From: Bacillota bacterium
Lineage (GTDB): Bacteria; Bacillota; Clostridia; Peptostreptococcales; Anaerovoracaceae
NCBI GenBank assembly: GCA_028724585.1
Contig: JAQYCQ010000002.1
Location: 18,545 to 82,544, forward strand
DNA length: 64,000 nt
Direction of reading: 5' to 3'
Part shown: positions 48,968 to 57,612 of the stretch, one piece after another
Layout: each line of letters begins with the position of its first letter
Numbering within the stretch: position 1 is the first letter of the stretch
Program-made: the position numbers and the translations under genes
The notes under the pieces: generated by a model
Seen by the model: only the letters and a program-made list of their open reading frames with translations
The model's database searches: none
Told to the model about the DNA's origin: nothing

Positions 48968-49791
48968 TCTGTCTCCCACCTCCTGCCGAGAGCTCCGAAA
49001 GCTCCCATAAATATGAGGACCATAGCGAAGAGCACGAAGGCTATCGCCGCTCCGAAGTTCCAGCCGTAAAGCTGGAAGAACTGGTCTTCTATTACCGTAC
49101 CGATGACTGTTCCGTTTACACCTCCGAGTATCCTCGGCTCAACGAAGGATCCCAGACACGGAACGAATACGATAGTCACGCCTGACATAACGCCCGGCAT
49201 GGAGATCGGGAATATGACGTCCTTAAATGTAGTGAATTTAGACGCTCCCAGGCTCATGCTGGCCTCTATCAGCGAGTCGTCCATCCTCTCCAGGGCCATA
49301 TAGATGGTGACTACCATATACGGGAAGAAGGCGTGCGTAAGGCCTATGACCACAGCCGCCCTTGTATAGAGGATGCCCAGGCCGTTCTCAGCCAAGCCGA
49401 AGGACATGAAGAGCCTGTTGAGTATGCCTCCGTCCTGCAGGAATATGAGCCAGCTGTAAACCCTGACGAGCTGGTTTGTAAAGAAAGGTATTATCGTGAG
49501 CACCAGGATGACATTTTTAAGTCCCTTGAGCTTCTTAGCCATGATATATGCCAGAGGATAGGCGATCACCAGGCTGATCACAGTGACGAGCAGGCTCATG
49601 AGAAGAGTCGATCCCGTCAGTTTGATATACATGAAATTAGAGAAGAACTTGTGGTAGTTCTCCATGGTCAGCGCGCCCGTGCTGTCGCTCCTGAAAGAAG
49701 TCGTGAACATTATCAGAAGCGGGAATAGCGTGAAGCACAGCAGTACCAGCATCGCCGGCCAGGTCATGACCTGTTTTTTATTTGCTTTCAA
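48964..49791 (-). CDS. ABC transporter permease, PotB-like
   Basis: 275 residues, six membrane helices. EASMSLGASKFTTFKDVIFPISMPGVMSG is the coupling motif. MTWPAMLVLLCFTLFPLLIMFTTSF is the first helix. It follows the solute-binding protein gene after a 155-bp gap that holds a terminator-like hairpin, and it is translationally coupled to the PotC-like gene. Confidence 0.92.
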   Translation of the reverse strand: MKANKKQVMTWPAMLVLLCFTLFPLLIMFTTSFRSDSTGALTMENYHKFFSNFMYIKLTGSTLLMSLLVTVISLVIAYPLAYIMAKKLKGLKNVILVLTIIPFFTNQLVRVYSWLIFLQDGGILNRLFMSFGLAENGLGILYTRAAVVIGLTHAFFPYMVVTIYMALERMDDSLIEASMSLGASKFTTFKDVIFPISMPGVMSGVTIVFVPCLGSFVEPRILGGVNGTVIGTVIEDQFFQLYGWNFGAAIAFVLFAMVLIFMGAFGALGRRWETE

Positions 49792-49879
49792 AATACTTCT
49801 CCTGAAAATATCAGCTGAAATAACTGATCGTTGATTAAATCCAGCACCGCTCCGCGGAGAGGACCTTACGGTAAAGCGG

Positions 49880-49908
49880 AAAAAAGGAGGCCGCTTTCGG
49901 CAGCCTCC
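49880..49908 (-). terminator. Intra-operon partial terminator after the solute-binding protein gene
   Basis: Minus-strand GGAGGC.GC and GC.GCCTCC pair with one mismatch around a 4-base loop, followed by T6. It would let the binding protein be made in excess over the membrane subunits. Confidence 0.65.
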
Positions 49909-49946
49909 CGGCAGATAAACTGCCTTAACTCTGTTAACGTCTTAGA

Positions 49947-51062
49947 TTAAGAAGCCTTGACTGAAGTCCAGAGGTCGTTCCATTCCTGCTTAGTCTTGTC
50001 ATCACGGTATTCCATGAATGTCAGGCGGTTGAGGGATTCTTCGTCCATAGCCGCTGACTTGGCGTAATCAGGATCGATAGCAGCTGCCGCTTCCTTGTTT
50101 GCAGGAGCAGGGCCGCCCTGTGAAGCCCACTTATACTGAACGTCCTTGCTGATCATGTAGTCGATGAACTTGAGAGCCAGTTCCTTGTTCTTTGAGTTCT
50201 TAGGAATAGCGAAGTTGTCTACCCAGCCGATTCCGCCGTCCTCAGGAACAACGTATCCGATGTGCTCGCCGTCCTTAGCCATTGTAGCTGACTGGCCTGA
50301 CCACATGAGGCCTACATCGATCTGGCCGCTGGCGAAGAGCTTGGAGAACTCGTCGCCTGTCTGCCAGTAAGTCTTGTTAAGCTCTTTCTGCTTGAGGAGC
50401 AGGTCCTTGATGGCATCCATGTCTGAAGGATTGTTTGCGTCCTGTCCGAGGGCGAGAGCTGCTGCCATAACGGCATCGTTGTAGTCATCCCTGAAGGCGA
50501 TCTTGCCCTTGTACTGTTCGTCGAACAGACACTTGATGCTTGTAGGAGCTTCCTTTACTGTGTCAGTGTTGTAAGCTACAGCTGTTGAACCCCATACCAG
50601 AGGTACAGCGTACATCTGGCCGTCATCTCCTAAGCATTCCTTCTGAGTCTTGAAACGGTCGAACAGTGAATTGAAGTTAGTGAGCTTGGAAGTGTCGACC
50701 GGCTCGAGTAGGTCAGCCTTGATGGCTGCCGGCAGGATAGTGCAGTTAGGCAGGCAAACGTCAATCTCTCCGGCGCTGGAAGTCTTGAGCTTTGTGAGAA
50801 GGTCGTCCTCGCTCTGCATGTAGGTATTTACGATCTCACAGTCGTTTTCTTCTTCGAACTTCTTGATGAGATCCTTGTCGTCAGAACCGTAGTCCTTCCA
50901 GTTAACTACATAGAGCTTTGTCTTGCCTGAGTCAGAGGCAGAACTGTCTTTCGACGCGCTTCCATCAGCTGTTCCTGTAGCGTTTCCGCAGGCGGACATC
51001 GAGAACATGACCGCAACGGCGAGCGCTCCTATGAACAGCTTCTTAAAAGAGCCTTTCTTCAT
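49947..51062 (-). CDS. ABC transporter solute-binding lipoprotein, PotD-like
   Basis: 371 residues. Lipoprotein signal peptide with lipobox FSMSAC (lipidated Cys25), a Ser/Lys-rich spacer, then a PotD/PotF-type domain starting KLYVVNWKDYGSDDKDLIKKFEEENDCEI and continuing YAVPLVWGSTAVAYNTD and ...WTDL..-like C-terminal motifs. Polyamines are the default substrate of the family, but the co-transcribed glycohydrolase and kinase hint at a ribosylated ligand. GGAGAGG precedes the ATG. Confidence 0.9.
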   Translation of the reverse strand: MKKGSFKKLFIGALAVAVMFSMSACGNATGTADGSASKDSSASDSGKTKLYVVNWKDYGSDDKDLIKKFEEENDCEIVNTYMQSEDDLLTKLKTSSAGEIDVCLPNCTILPAAIKADLLEPVDTSKLTNFNSLFDRFKTQKECLGDDGQMYAVPLVWGSTAVAYNTDTVKEAPTSIKCLFDEQYKGKIAFRDDYNDAVMAAALALGQDANNPSDMDAIKDLLLKQKELNKTYWQTGDEFSKLFASGQIDVGLMWSGQSATMAKDGEHIGYVVPEDGGIGWVDNFAIPKNSKNKELALKFIDYMISKDVQYKWASQGGPAPANKEAAAAIDPDYAKSAAMDEESLNRLTFMEYRDDKTKQEWNDLWTSVKAS

Positions 51063-51167
51063 TTTTCCTCTCCTTGAAAAACATTTTTAAAGCTGAAATT
51101 TACTCTCCGGAAAAGCTTCTGTAAAATATTCTGAGCACACTTTTTACAGATTCTTTCCCTATGCAGA

Positions 51168-51196
51168 AGTATAGCATTATTAAAATCTTACTGCAA
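51168..51196 (-). promoter_or_regulatory. Promoter of the Pot-type transporter operon
   Basis: Minus-strand -35 TTGCAG (51196-51191), 17-bp spacer, -10 TATACT (51173-51168), leader of about 100 bases. The rest of the 51063-51395 gap holds only a GC hairpin and the asd terminator. Confidence 0.72.
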
Positions 51197-51294
51197 TCGA
51201 TGCCGGATTTTTTAACATTTGAAAAGGTCTCATCAAAGCCCTCCGCGGCAGCGCGCGCATGGCAGCATGGTGATATGGCGCGGAGCGTCGTAAA

Positions 51295-51309
51295 GTCCGC
51301 GGAGCGGAC
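51295..51309. repeat. GC hairpin GTCCGC-GGA-GCGGAC
   Basis: Perfect stem directly beside the asd terminator; a degenerate second stem (GGCGC-GGA-GCGTC) lies at 51277-51289. Confidence 0.78.
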
Positions 51310-51311
51310 GT

Positions 51312-51354
51312 AAAAAGCCGCCCGGCAGCGGATCTTACCTGCTTGCCGGACGGC
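51312..51354 (-). terminator. asd terminator
   Basis: Minus-strand GCCGTCCGGCAAGC pairs with GCTGCCGGGCGGC, followed by T5. Its right arm is nearly the same as that of the yfcE/argC terminator. Confidence 0.83.
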
Positions 51355-51395
51355 TTAAACGTTTCTTATTAGATCTCACCCAGAAGGGCCAGACT

Positions 51396-52484
51396 TTATT
51401 TCTTTGTGATGTAGCCGAGAGCCTTGAGCATTTCAGCGCACTCTACCGCGCCGCCTGCTGCTCCGCGCATTGTGTTGTGAGCGAGTCCTACGAACTTCCA
51501 GTCGAAGATGGAATCTTCTCTCAGACGGCCGATGGATACGCCCATGCCGCCCTCGTAGTCTACGTCCAGCTTGACCTGAGGCCTGTCATCGTCCTCGAGA
51601 TACTGGATGAAGTGTTCAGGAGCGTGAGGGAGCTTGAATTCCTGAGGCTTGCCGCTGAAGTCGCGGAGGGCCTGAACCAGCTGTTCCTTAGTAGGGTTCT
51701 CCTTGAAGTTGATGAATACTGTAGCTGTGTGGCCGTTCAGTACCGGTACGCGGATGCACTGTGAAGTGATCCTGAGGTCGCCTTCGTACTTGACGATCTT
51801 GCCGTCTTCGATATGTCCGAATACCTTGAGCGGCTCCTGCTCTGACTTAGCTTCTTCTCCGCTGATGTAAGGGATGATGTTGCCTTCCATCTCAGGCCAG
51901 TCCTTGAAGGTCTTGCCTGCGCCGGAGATAGCCTGGTATGTTGAAACTACTACTTCTTTAGGGCCGAATTCCTTCCAGGCAGCGAGCGCCGGAGCGTAAG
52001 CCTGGATAGAGCAGTTAGGCTTAACAGCGATGAATCCGCGGGTAGTTCCCAGTCTCTTCTTCTGGTCAGCGATAACGTCGAAGTGCTCAGGGTTGATCTC
52101 AGGGATGACCATAGGCACGTCGTCTGTCCAGCGGTGAGCGCTGTTGTTGGAAACTACAGGAGTCTCAGTCTTAGCGTATTCTTCTTCTATAGCGCGGATC
52201 TCGTCCTTGGACATATTTACTGCAGAAAAGACGAAATCTACATCCTTAGCTACTTCCTCAACGTCCGATACGTTTTTGACGATCATGTCTTTGACGTCGT
52301 CCGGCATAGGAGTTTCCATCTTCCATTTGCCGCCTACCGCGTCCTCGTATCTTTTGCCTGCGCTGCGGGCTGATGCCGCAAGTGTCGTAAGCTGAAACCA
52401 TGGGTGATTGTCAAGTAATGTGATAAATCTCTGGCCGACCATTCCCGTTGCGCCGAGAACGCCTACCTTAAGCTTTTCTGCCAT
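51396..52484 (-). CDS. asd: Aspartate-semialdehyde dehydrogenase, archaeal/fungal type
   Basis: Makes aspartate semialdehyde for lysine, threonine and methionine. 362 residues. VGVLGATGMVGQRFITLL binds NADPH; Cys158 in KPNCSIQ is the catalytic cysteine. The SARSAGKRYEDAVGGKW and SNNSAHRW blocks mark the branch found in archaea, fungi and some anaerobic bacteria rather than the common bacterial form (GGSSTGRNTI-like). Monocistronic. GGAGG lies 8 bases before the ATG, and a TATAAT (52529-52524) lies upstream with no clear -35. Confidence 0.93.
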   Translation of the reverse strand: MAEKLKVGVLGATGMVGQRFITLLDNHPWFQLTTLAASARSAGKRYEDAVGGKWKMETPMPDDVKDMIVKNVSDVEEVAKDVDFVFSAVNMSKDEIRAIEEEYAKTETPVVSNNSAHRWTDDVPMVIPEINPEHFDVIADQKKRLGTTRGFIAVKPNCSIQAYAPALAAWKEFGPKEVVVSTYQAISGAGKTFKDWPEMEGNIIPYISGEEAKSEQEPLKVFGHIEDGKIVKYEGDLRITSQCIRVPVLNGHTATVFINFKENPTKEQLVQALRDFSGKPQEFKLPHAPEHFIQYLEDDDRPQVKLDVDYEGGMGVSIGRLREDSIFDWKFVGLAHNTMRGAAGGAVECAEMLKALGYITKK

Positions 52485-52622
52485 TTAAGCTGCCTCCTCT
52501 GATTAGATTAAAGAATTTGTTCTATTATACTACAGAAACTGTAAAAGTGTGTCTCTTTTTCGATTTTGTGCAGTAAAGAGGCCTGAAACACTGTATACAA
52601 GCGGCTTCCCGGCAGTTGCCCC

Positions 52623-52637
52623 GCGCGCTCCGCGCGC
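52623..52637. repeat. GC hairpin GCGCGC-TCC-GCGCGC
   Basis: Perfect stem. A second copy with one mismatch, GTCGGC-GGA-GCCGTC, follows at 52656-52670, just after the DUF6020 gene. Confidence 0.75.
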
Positions 52638-52680
52638 AAATGCCTGCGGCCGGATGTCGGCGGAGCCGTCGTCGACGCGC

Positions 52681-54603
52681 TTACTCTAGTACAGCCACTG
52701 CTTTCGCTGCTTCCGATGAGTCCGCTGTATCCGTCTGCGCTTCCGGCGTAGCTGGCGCTTCCGCCGCGGCGGCTTTCTCATCCTGTGCTGTCTTCCAGAC
52801 CCAGTAGGTATAGCCGAGCATCAGCGGCATGACAGCCGCCTCGGGCAGTACGTATCTCATACTGTTATTGAGCGGCGAAGCCAGGCAGACGAGCACATTC
52901 ATGAGCGCCGGTACCAGCAGGATCGCCCTGCCCGGCCTGCGCGCTTTCCACATGACGAACAGGCAGATCAGCAGCAGCCAGGTATAGGCGCCCGGCATCT
53001 GCATAAAGCAGATCACCGGCAGCCTGGACGATGCCTGTTGCAGGTCTCCCAGATATTTCTCCCAGTCGCCCTTCCATACCTTGTGAACGCCCATATCGGT
53101 CACAAATACATTAGCGGGATCCATCCTGAGATCATACTGAAGGAGCGGGCTTACATTAGCGCAGACCGGCGCCGCGTAGCTGTATGTGTTATTTAGCAGA
53201 GCCTCAAAATATACCTGAGGATGCTTTTTGAACATCTGCGCCCAGACACGCAGATATGCCTTAAGTTCATCATTATCCGGTTCTCTCCATAAACCCTTTA
53301 CAGGATCCGAAAGCTCCGGATTGTAATAAGCGGGAATATGTCTGTACTGGAGAACACCGTCTATAGCTTCCTTTTCTTCCGGCGTTACCTCAAAAGGCAG
53401 CTCCGTGACATAGCGGGCCGTCTGCTGCAGAGGAACACTCAGAGCCTCTACCTTTGAACCGCTCTTAAAATCCAGAGCCGGGTAAAGCCCGTGCGTCACT
53501 ACGAGAAAGGCCAGAACAAGGATGGCAAATGATCCTGCCGCCTTCTTCCTCTCCCAGCCCTTCAGCCAGAAGACCATAAGGAACAGGGTCGGTACAGCCG
53601 CGTATATCCCATTGTTCCTGAGCAGCGACATCAGCAGCGCGGAAGCTGTCACGAAGGCAAAGTCTGATCTGCTGAAACGGCGTTCCCTGAAAACATCTAC
53701 AAGAGCAACAGTAAACAGGCCCGCGGCCTCAGCATACATCAGGTCCTTCTCCACCCACTGGGCGAAGCCGCCCCAGAGCGGCGACAGAGCGTAAAAAGCC
53801 AGAGCCGCGCAGCACCAGCCTCCTCTGATCCCCATATCATAGAGCTTTTTAATGATCAGAGAGAAAACGAAAGCCCCGAAGACCGTCTGCAGCAGAACAT
53901 AGAGGAAGACCCCGAGGTTCATGCTGCCCAGCGCCTTTCCCGTCCAGACCATCAGGCCCAGGATCAGTGTCGACAGCGGAGGATGATGAGTCGTCACAGG
54001 CGTAGCGCCGAAGAACTGCTGCAGCTGATAGATGGAATCGTAACAGAAAGAGCCCGGGAAACATATGATCAGCCATGGCAGCCAGCCTATGAAGATGGCC
54101 GCGAAGCTCAGAAGCTGAACGTGCCTGTTGATGAAATCGTCCCTTCTGTCTGTCCTCAGCTCACCCCGCTCAACGACCATAACAGAAACGAAGCGGGCGC
54201 ATATATAGAATATGAGCCAGTAGCCCGCCGCGCAGATCAAAGCTCTCGCTGTCTGTATGCCGTTGGCCATAAAAAAGGACATATCGCCCAGGGCTCTCAT
54301 ACCAGCCGCCGCCAGATATACGAAGGCCAGCACTCCCGAAAGCGCGAAAGCCCAGGGATCGAAAAGATTCCGCCTCTTCTCGATTATGACGCCGAGAGCC
54401 GCGTAAACCGCAGCGAAGATCGCTATATTAGCTAAGCTCTGGCCCTTTACAAAATATATAAATATATGTATCAGGCTGGCTGCGGCACTGTCGTAAGCCG
54501 GCTTGCCGGCAAACAGAGTAAAAGGCATGTTCAGGATCAGCGCGGCGAAAAGGCCTGCCGCAGCACGTCCTATCACTTCAGCCGGAGAAACCTTCCTGCT
54601 CAT
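52681..54603 (-). CDS. DUF6020-like polytopic membrane protein (putative glycosyltransferase)
   Basis: 640 residues with a dozen or more hydrophobic segments. The first extracellular loop region contains FPGSFCYDSIYQLQQFFGATPVTTHHPPLSTLILG, where the Asp and the HHPP resemble loop residues of lipid-linked-sugar glycosyltransferases of the GT-C fold. RNNGIYAAVPTLFLM and LNNSMRYVLPEAAVMPLMLGYTYW are further conserved parts. The Ala/Glu-rich tail (AAAAEAPATPEAQTDTADSSEAAKA) is likely disordered. Coupled to a family 2 glycosyltransferase by a 4-bp overlap, so it probably uses the polyprenyl-phosphate sugar that enzyme makes. Confidence 0.75.
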   Translation of the reverse strand: MSRKVSPAEVIGRAAAGLFAALILNMPFTLFAGKPAYDSAAASLIHIFIYFVKGQSLANIAIFAAVYAALGVIIEKRRNLFDPWAFALSGVLAFVYLAAAGMRALGDMSFFMANGIQTARALICAAGYWLIFYICARFVSVMVVERGELRTDRRDDFINRHVQLLSFAAIFIGWLPWLIICFPGSFCYDSIYQLQQFFGATPVTTHHPPLSTLILGLMVWTGKALGSMNLGVFLYVLLQTVFGAFVFSLIIKKLYDMGIRGGWCCAALAFYALSPLWGGFAQWVEKDLMYAEAAGLFTVALVDVFRERRFSRSDFAFVTASALLMSLLRNNGIYAAVPTLFLMVFWLKGWERKKAAGSFAILVLAFLVVTHGLYPALDFKSGSKVEALSVPLQQTARYVTELPFEVTPEEKEAIDGVLQYRHIPAYYNPELSDPVKGLWREPDNDELKAYLRVWAQMFKKHPQVYFEALLNNTYSYAAPVCANVSPLLQYDLRMDPANVFVTDMGVHKVWKGDWEKYLGDLQQASSRLPVICFMQMPGAYTWLLLICLFVMWKARRPGRAILLVPALMNVLVCLASPLNNSMRYVLPEAAVMPLMLGYTYWVWKTAQDEKAAAAEAPATPEAQTDTADSSEAAKAVAVLE

Positions 54604-55541
54604 GATTCTCTTCCTTTACGTACGCAGTCCAGGATAGTGCGTCTGAACTCGAACTCTCGCCTCTCCTTCTGCTTGATGAAATCAAGTATCATCCCGTTGA
54701 AGAAAGCCAGCAGAGCCGCCATGCAGACAAAGCCGCAGACTATCAGAGTCGGGAAATTAGGCACCAGACCGGTCCTGACGTAAGGGACCAGCACCGTCGG
54801 AATGAACACCAGGGCGTCGATGATCAGCAGGACCAGCGCTAAGATTGAGAAGAACCTCATAGGCTTGTAGTTCCTCGTCAGCCTGAATATAGTCCCCAGC
54901 ACCTTGAGCCCGTCGCTCACCGTATTGAGCTTAGACTCGCTGCCCTCCGGCCTGTCGCGGTATTCGATGATATTATTGCTGGTCGGCATATTATTGGAGA
55001 TAGCGTGGATAGTCATCTCCGTCTCTATCTCGAAGCCGTTTGACAGCACCGGGAAGGTCTTTACGAAATCATAGCTGAAAGCCCTGAGCCCCGTCATGAT
55101 ATCCTTTATATCGCTCTTGAATATATGATTTATACTGCCGCGCACGATGGAATTGCCGAAATTGTGGAAAGGCCTCTTGTTTTCCTCGAAATACGTAGAT
55201 GAAAGCCTGTCGCCCACTACCATATCCACGTGCTTTTCCAGCACATCGCGCACCATCTCAGGCACTGTGTCAGCCGGATATGTGTCGTCGCCGTCCACCA
55301 TCACATAACACTCAGCATCTATATCGCGGAACATCCTGCGCACGACATTTCCCTTGCCCTGAGCGTACTCGTATCTCACGATAGCTCCGGCATTCCGGGC
55401 AATCTCGTCCGTTCCGTCCGTCGAATTGTTGTCATAAACGTAAAAAGATGCTTCCGGAAGCGCCTTTTTATAATCCTTTACTACCTTTTCTATAGTCAAG
55501 GCCTCGTTATAGCATGGTATCAAAACCGCAATCTTTTCCAA
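54600..55541 (-). CDS. Family 2 glycosyltransferase, polyprenyl-phosphate sugar synthase type
   Basis: 313 residues. KIAVLIPCYNEALTIEKVVKDY begins the GT-A fold, VMVDGDDTYPADTVPEMV carries the DxD-like metal site, and TGLRAFSYDFVKTFPVLSNGFEIETEM is typical of dolichyl/undecaprenyl-phosphate mannose or glucose synthases. Two C-terminal membrane helices (about 229-252 and 265-290). Starts with TTG at 55541, with GAAGG 4 bases upstream. The stop overlaps the start of the DUF6020 gene. Confidence 0.9.
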   Translation of the reverse strand: MEKIAVLIPCYNEALTIEKVVKDYKKALPEASFYVYDNNSTDGTDEIARNAGAIVRYEYAQGKGNVVRRMFRDIDAECYVMVDGDDTYPADTVPEMVRDVLEKHVDMVVGDRLSSTYFEENKRPFHNFGNSIVRGSINHIFKSDIKDIMTGLRAFSYDFVKTFPVLSNGFEIETEMTIHAISNNMPTSNNIIEYRDRPEGSESKLNTVSDGLKVLGTIFRLTRNYKPMRFFSILALVLLIIDALVFIPTVLVPYVRTGLVPNFPTLIVCGFVCMAALLAFFNGMILDFIKQKERREFEFRRTILDCVRKGRES

Positions 55542-55633
55542 TTTTCCTTCTCCATTTTCCAGTACTTCAATAGTATCTGTACTATTCTAAAGCAGAGTTT
55601 TCCATTTGTCAATCTAGCGCGTCACGCTATTCC

Positions 55634-55670
55634 GACCGCTCCGCGGACCAGGGCGCTCCGCGCGCCCTGG
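55634..55670. repeat. Pair of GC hairpins before the SLH gene's 3' end
   Basis: 55634-55648 is GACCGC-TCC-GCGGAC with one mismatch. 55648-55670 has a perfect 9-bp stem, CCAGGGCGC with GCGCCCTGG, closed by TCCGC. Confidence 0.7.
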
Positions 55671-55699
55671 CAGAAGCCGCATCGCTTCGCGGAAGCAGC

Positions 55700-55741
55700 A
55701 AAAAATAAAGATACCGGCCGCTCCTGAGATACGGCCGGTAT
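55700..55741 (-). terminator. Terminator of the CAP/SLH gene
   Basis: Minus-strand ATACCGGCCG pairs with CGGCCGGTAT around an 11-base loop, followed by CTTTATTTTTT. Confidence 0.8.
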
Positions 55742-55764
55742 TTCGTGTTTTTCCTTCGGATCCT

Positions 55765-55779
55765 GTGAGCGGAGCTCAC
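55765..55779. repeat. Hairpin GTGAGC-GGA-GCTCAC
   Basis: Perfect stem that extends outward through ATCCT/AGGAT with a two-base bulge on the right side. Confidence 0.75.
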
Positions 55780-55794
55780 GCAGGATACTTATCT

Positions 55795-57357
55795 TTATCT
55801 ATTTTTACTCGTCCAGCGCTTTTTTAGCATGGTAACTATCTGGCTTCTTGAGCAGAGCGTATCAGGACAGAATCTGCCATCTCCCATTCCGCTTGTGATC
55901 CCTTCACCTGCTGCCCAGAGTACAGCCTTGTAATACCAGGCGCTCTCGTGCACGTCGCTGAAGCTGTTGACATCTGAAGCCGGCTGCGGCTTGTTCGCCG
56001 CGTTCCAGAGCAGAGTGACGATCTGAGCTCTAGAACAGTCCATATCCGGGCTGAACTTTCCATCTCCCGTTCCGCTCGTGATGCCCTGAGAAACAGCCCA
56101 CTGTACAGCCTTAGCGTACCAGGCGTCCGCGCTCACGTCGCTGAACTGCCTTCCGCCTTGAGGCTCAGGCGAGCCCATGGCTTTCCAGATAAACGTTACT
56201 GCCTGAGCGCGGCTGCATATAGTGCCCGGCTCAAACATGTTGTTTCCCGTGCCGCTGGTAATGCCCTTATCCACCGCCCAGTAGACCGAATCGTAGAACC
56301 AGGAGCTGCTGTCCGTCACATCATAGAAGATGCCGCAGTAAACCGGTACTTCTATCTCCGCTATGCTGCCTCCGGCTGTGATATCAGCCTTTAGTGAAGT
56401 TATTCCTCTCGATCTGCCAACTATACTGCCGTTCTCTACAGATGCTATAGAAGGATCGGATGAAGTCCATTTATCTACATCGATCATGGCGTAAACATCG
56501 TTCAGTGCCATCCAGTCGAATGATCCCGGCACGCTGCTGACATCTGATCTTTCGCCTACGCCGATATACAGATAACTCCCGTCATCCACACCTTTAACGT
56601 CATAAACTTCATCCTGCCTGAAAGTCAGAGGGACATAATAGCTGCCGTCAGGGATATCGACTCCCTCATCCGCTTTGACAGGGCTTGCGAAATCCTGGAC
56701 CCAGAAATCTATCGCGCCCATTTTTACATGGCCTACGCCTACGCCCTGGAAATCAGGATTGAGCATATTTCTCCTGTGCCCCTGGCCTTCGTATTTGCTG
56801 CCATTCTCTTTCCACTGTTCCAGCGCTTCGGCTGATCCCTTATTGGTGCCGAGCAGGATATTCTCCCCTTCAGCATAATAGCCTTCAGGCATCATGAGCT
56901 TGCTCACCAGGCTTCCGTCCGGCCTCTGATGGGTAAGCTGCCCGGTCGCCGCGTACATAAAGGCGATCTCAGCCGCCCTCTGCATGGCGATCTGCTCCAG
57001 CTGGTAATCGTATGTGAGCGGAGCCAGCCCCGAATACATCTTTTTTGACGAATTTGACTCGTCCCAGGCCCACGCTTCGGATCCTGTCCGGAAATCGTTT
57101 ATACCGTTGATCATAGTCCTGGCATCCGACTGGATAAACTGGAATCCCAGCTCAGCCCTAAATGTACCGTCAGCAGCTGACTGTGCCTTAACAGGAAGGC
57201 TCCCGCGAACTTGTTCCGTCTCCGAACCTCCGGATAAAACAGCTTCAGGCTCGCTGCCATCCGCCGTCACGAATGTGTTCTCCGCGGCGAAAGCAGGAAA
57301 AGCCGTACACGCGCACATAAGTCCTGCCAGCAGCAGGCTGAAAAATCTTCTCTTCAT
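55795..57357 (-). CDS. Secreted CAP-domain protein with three SLH repeats
   Basis: 520 residues. Signal peptide (about 1-25, cleavage after AFA). CAP/SCP domain at about 78-225: LTHQRPDG, YAEGENILLG and GHRRNMLNPDFQGVGVG supply the His-Glu-His tetrad residues. A Big-like or linker domain (about 230-345) includes DPSIASVENGSIVGRSRGITSLKA. Three C-terminal SLH repeats (FYDVTDSSSWFYDSVYWAV, FSDVSADAWYAKAVQWAV, FSDVHESAWYYKAVLWAA), each with a D-x-F/C-SRAQ half, bind secondary cell-wall polysaccharide. It is therefore a surface-anchored protein; the CAP activity is unknown. GGAG lies before the ATG. Confidence 0.92.
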   Translation of the reverse strand: MKRRFFSLLLAGLMCACTAFPAFAAENTFVTADGSEPEAVLSGGSETEQVRGSLPVKAQSAADGTFRAELGFQFIQSDARTMINGINDFRTGSEAWAWDESNSSKKMYSGLAPLTYDYQLEQIAMQRAAEIAFMYAATGQLTHQRPDGSLVSKLMMPEGYYAEGENILLGTNKGSAEALEQWKENGSKYEGQGHRRNMLNPDFQGVGVGHVKMGAIDFWVQDFASPVKADEGVDIPDGSYYVPLTFRQDEVYDVKGVDDGSYLYIGVGERSDVSSVPGSFDWMALNDVYAMIDVDKWTSSDPSIASVENGSIVGRSRGITSLKADITAGGSIAEIEVPVYCGIFYDVTDSSSWFYDSVYWAVDKGITSGTGNNMFEPGTICSRAQAVTFIWKAMGSPEPQGGRQFSDVSADAWYAKAVQWAVSQGITSGTGDGKFSPDMDCSRAQIVTLLWNAANKPQPASDVNSFSDVHESAWYYKAVLWAAGEGITSGMGDGRFCPDTLCSRSQIVTMLKKRWTSKNR

Positions 57358-57458
57358 TTTTTCTCCTATATAATCAATACGCAGTAAGTAGATATTTAAT
57401 ACGAGTATTGTAGCATAAAAACCATCAGCTAATGATGATATGCATCATTTCTTATTGC

Positions 57459-57473
57459 GCCGGCTCCGCCGGC
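57459..57473. repeat. GC hairpin GCCGGC-TCC-GCCGGC
   Basis: Perfect stem between two divergent genes. Confidence 0.78.
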
Positions 57474-57484
57474 ATATCCCTCAG

Positions 57485-57528
57485 GGATGCCTGACGCGAA
57501 GCGTCCTGTGCGCGTAGCGCACGCATCC
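57485..57528. repeat. Three-way-junction palindromic element
   Basis: Outer stem GGATGC (57485-57490) with GCATCC (57523-57528) encloses two hairpins: GACGC-GAA-GCGTC (57493-57505) and GTGCGC-GTA-GCGCAC (57508-57522). The second has the family arms but a GTA loop. No T-run follows. Confidence 0.7.
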
Positions 57529-57612
57529 GCGAATCATGGTACAATAACAGTAAATTTTCACGTGATCTTGAAATGATCTATCATTCACAACCTGCATAAA
57601 AAGGAGGATCCT

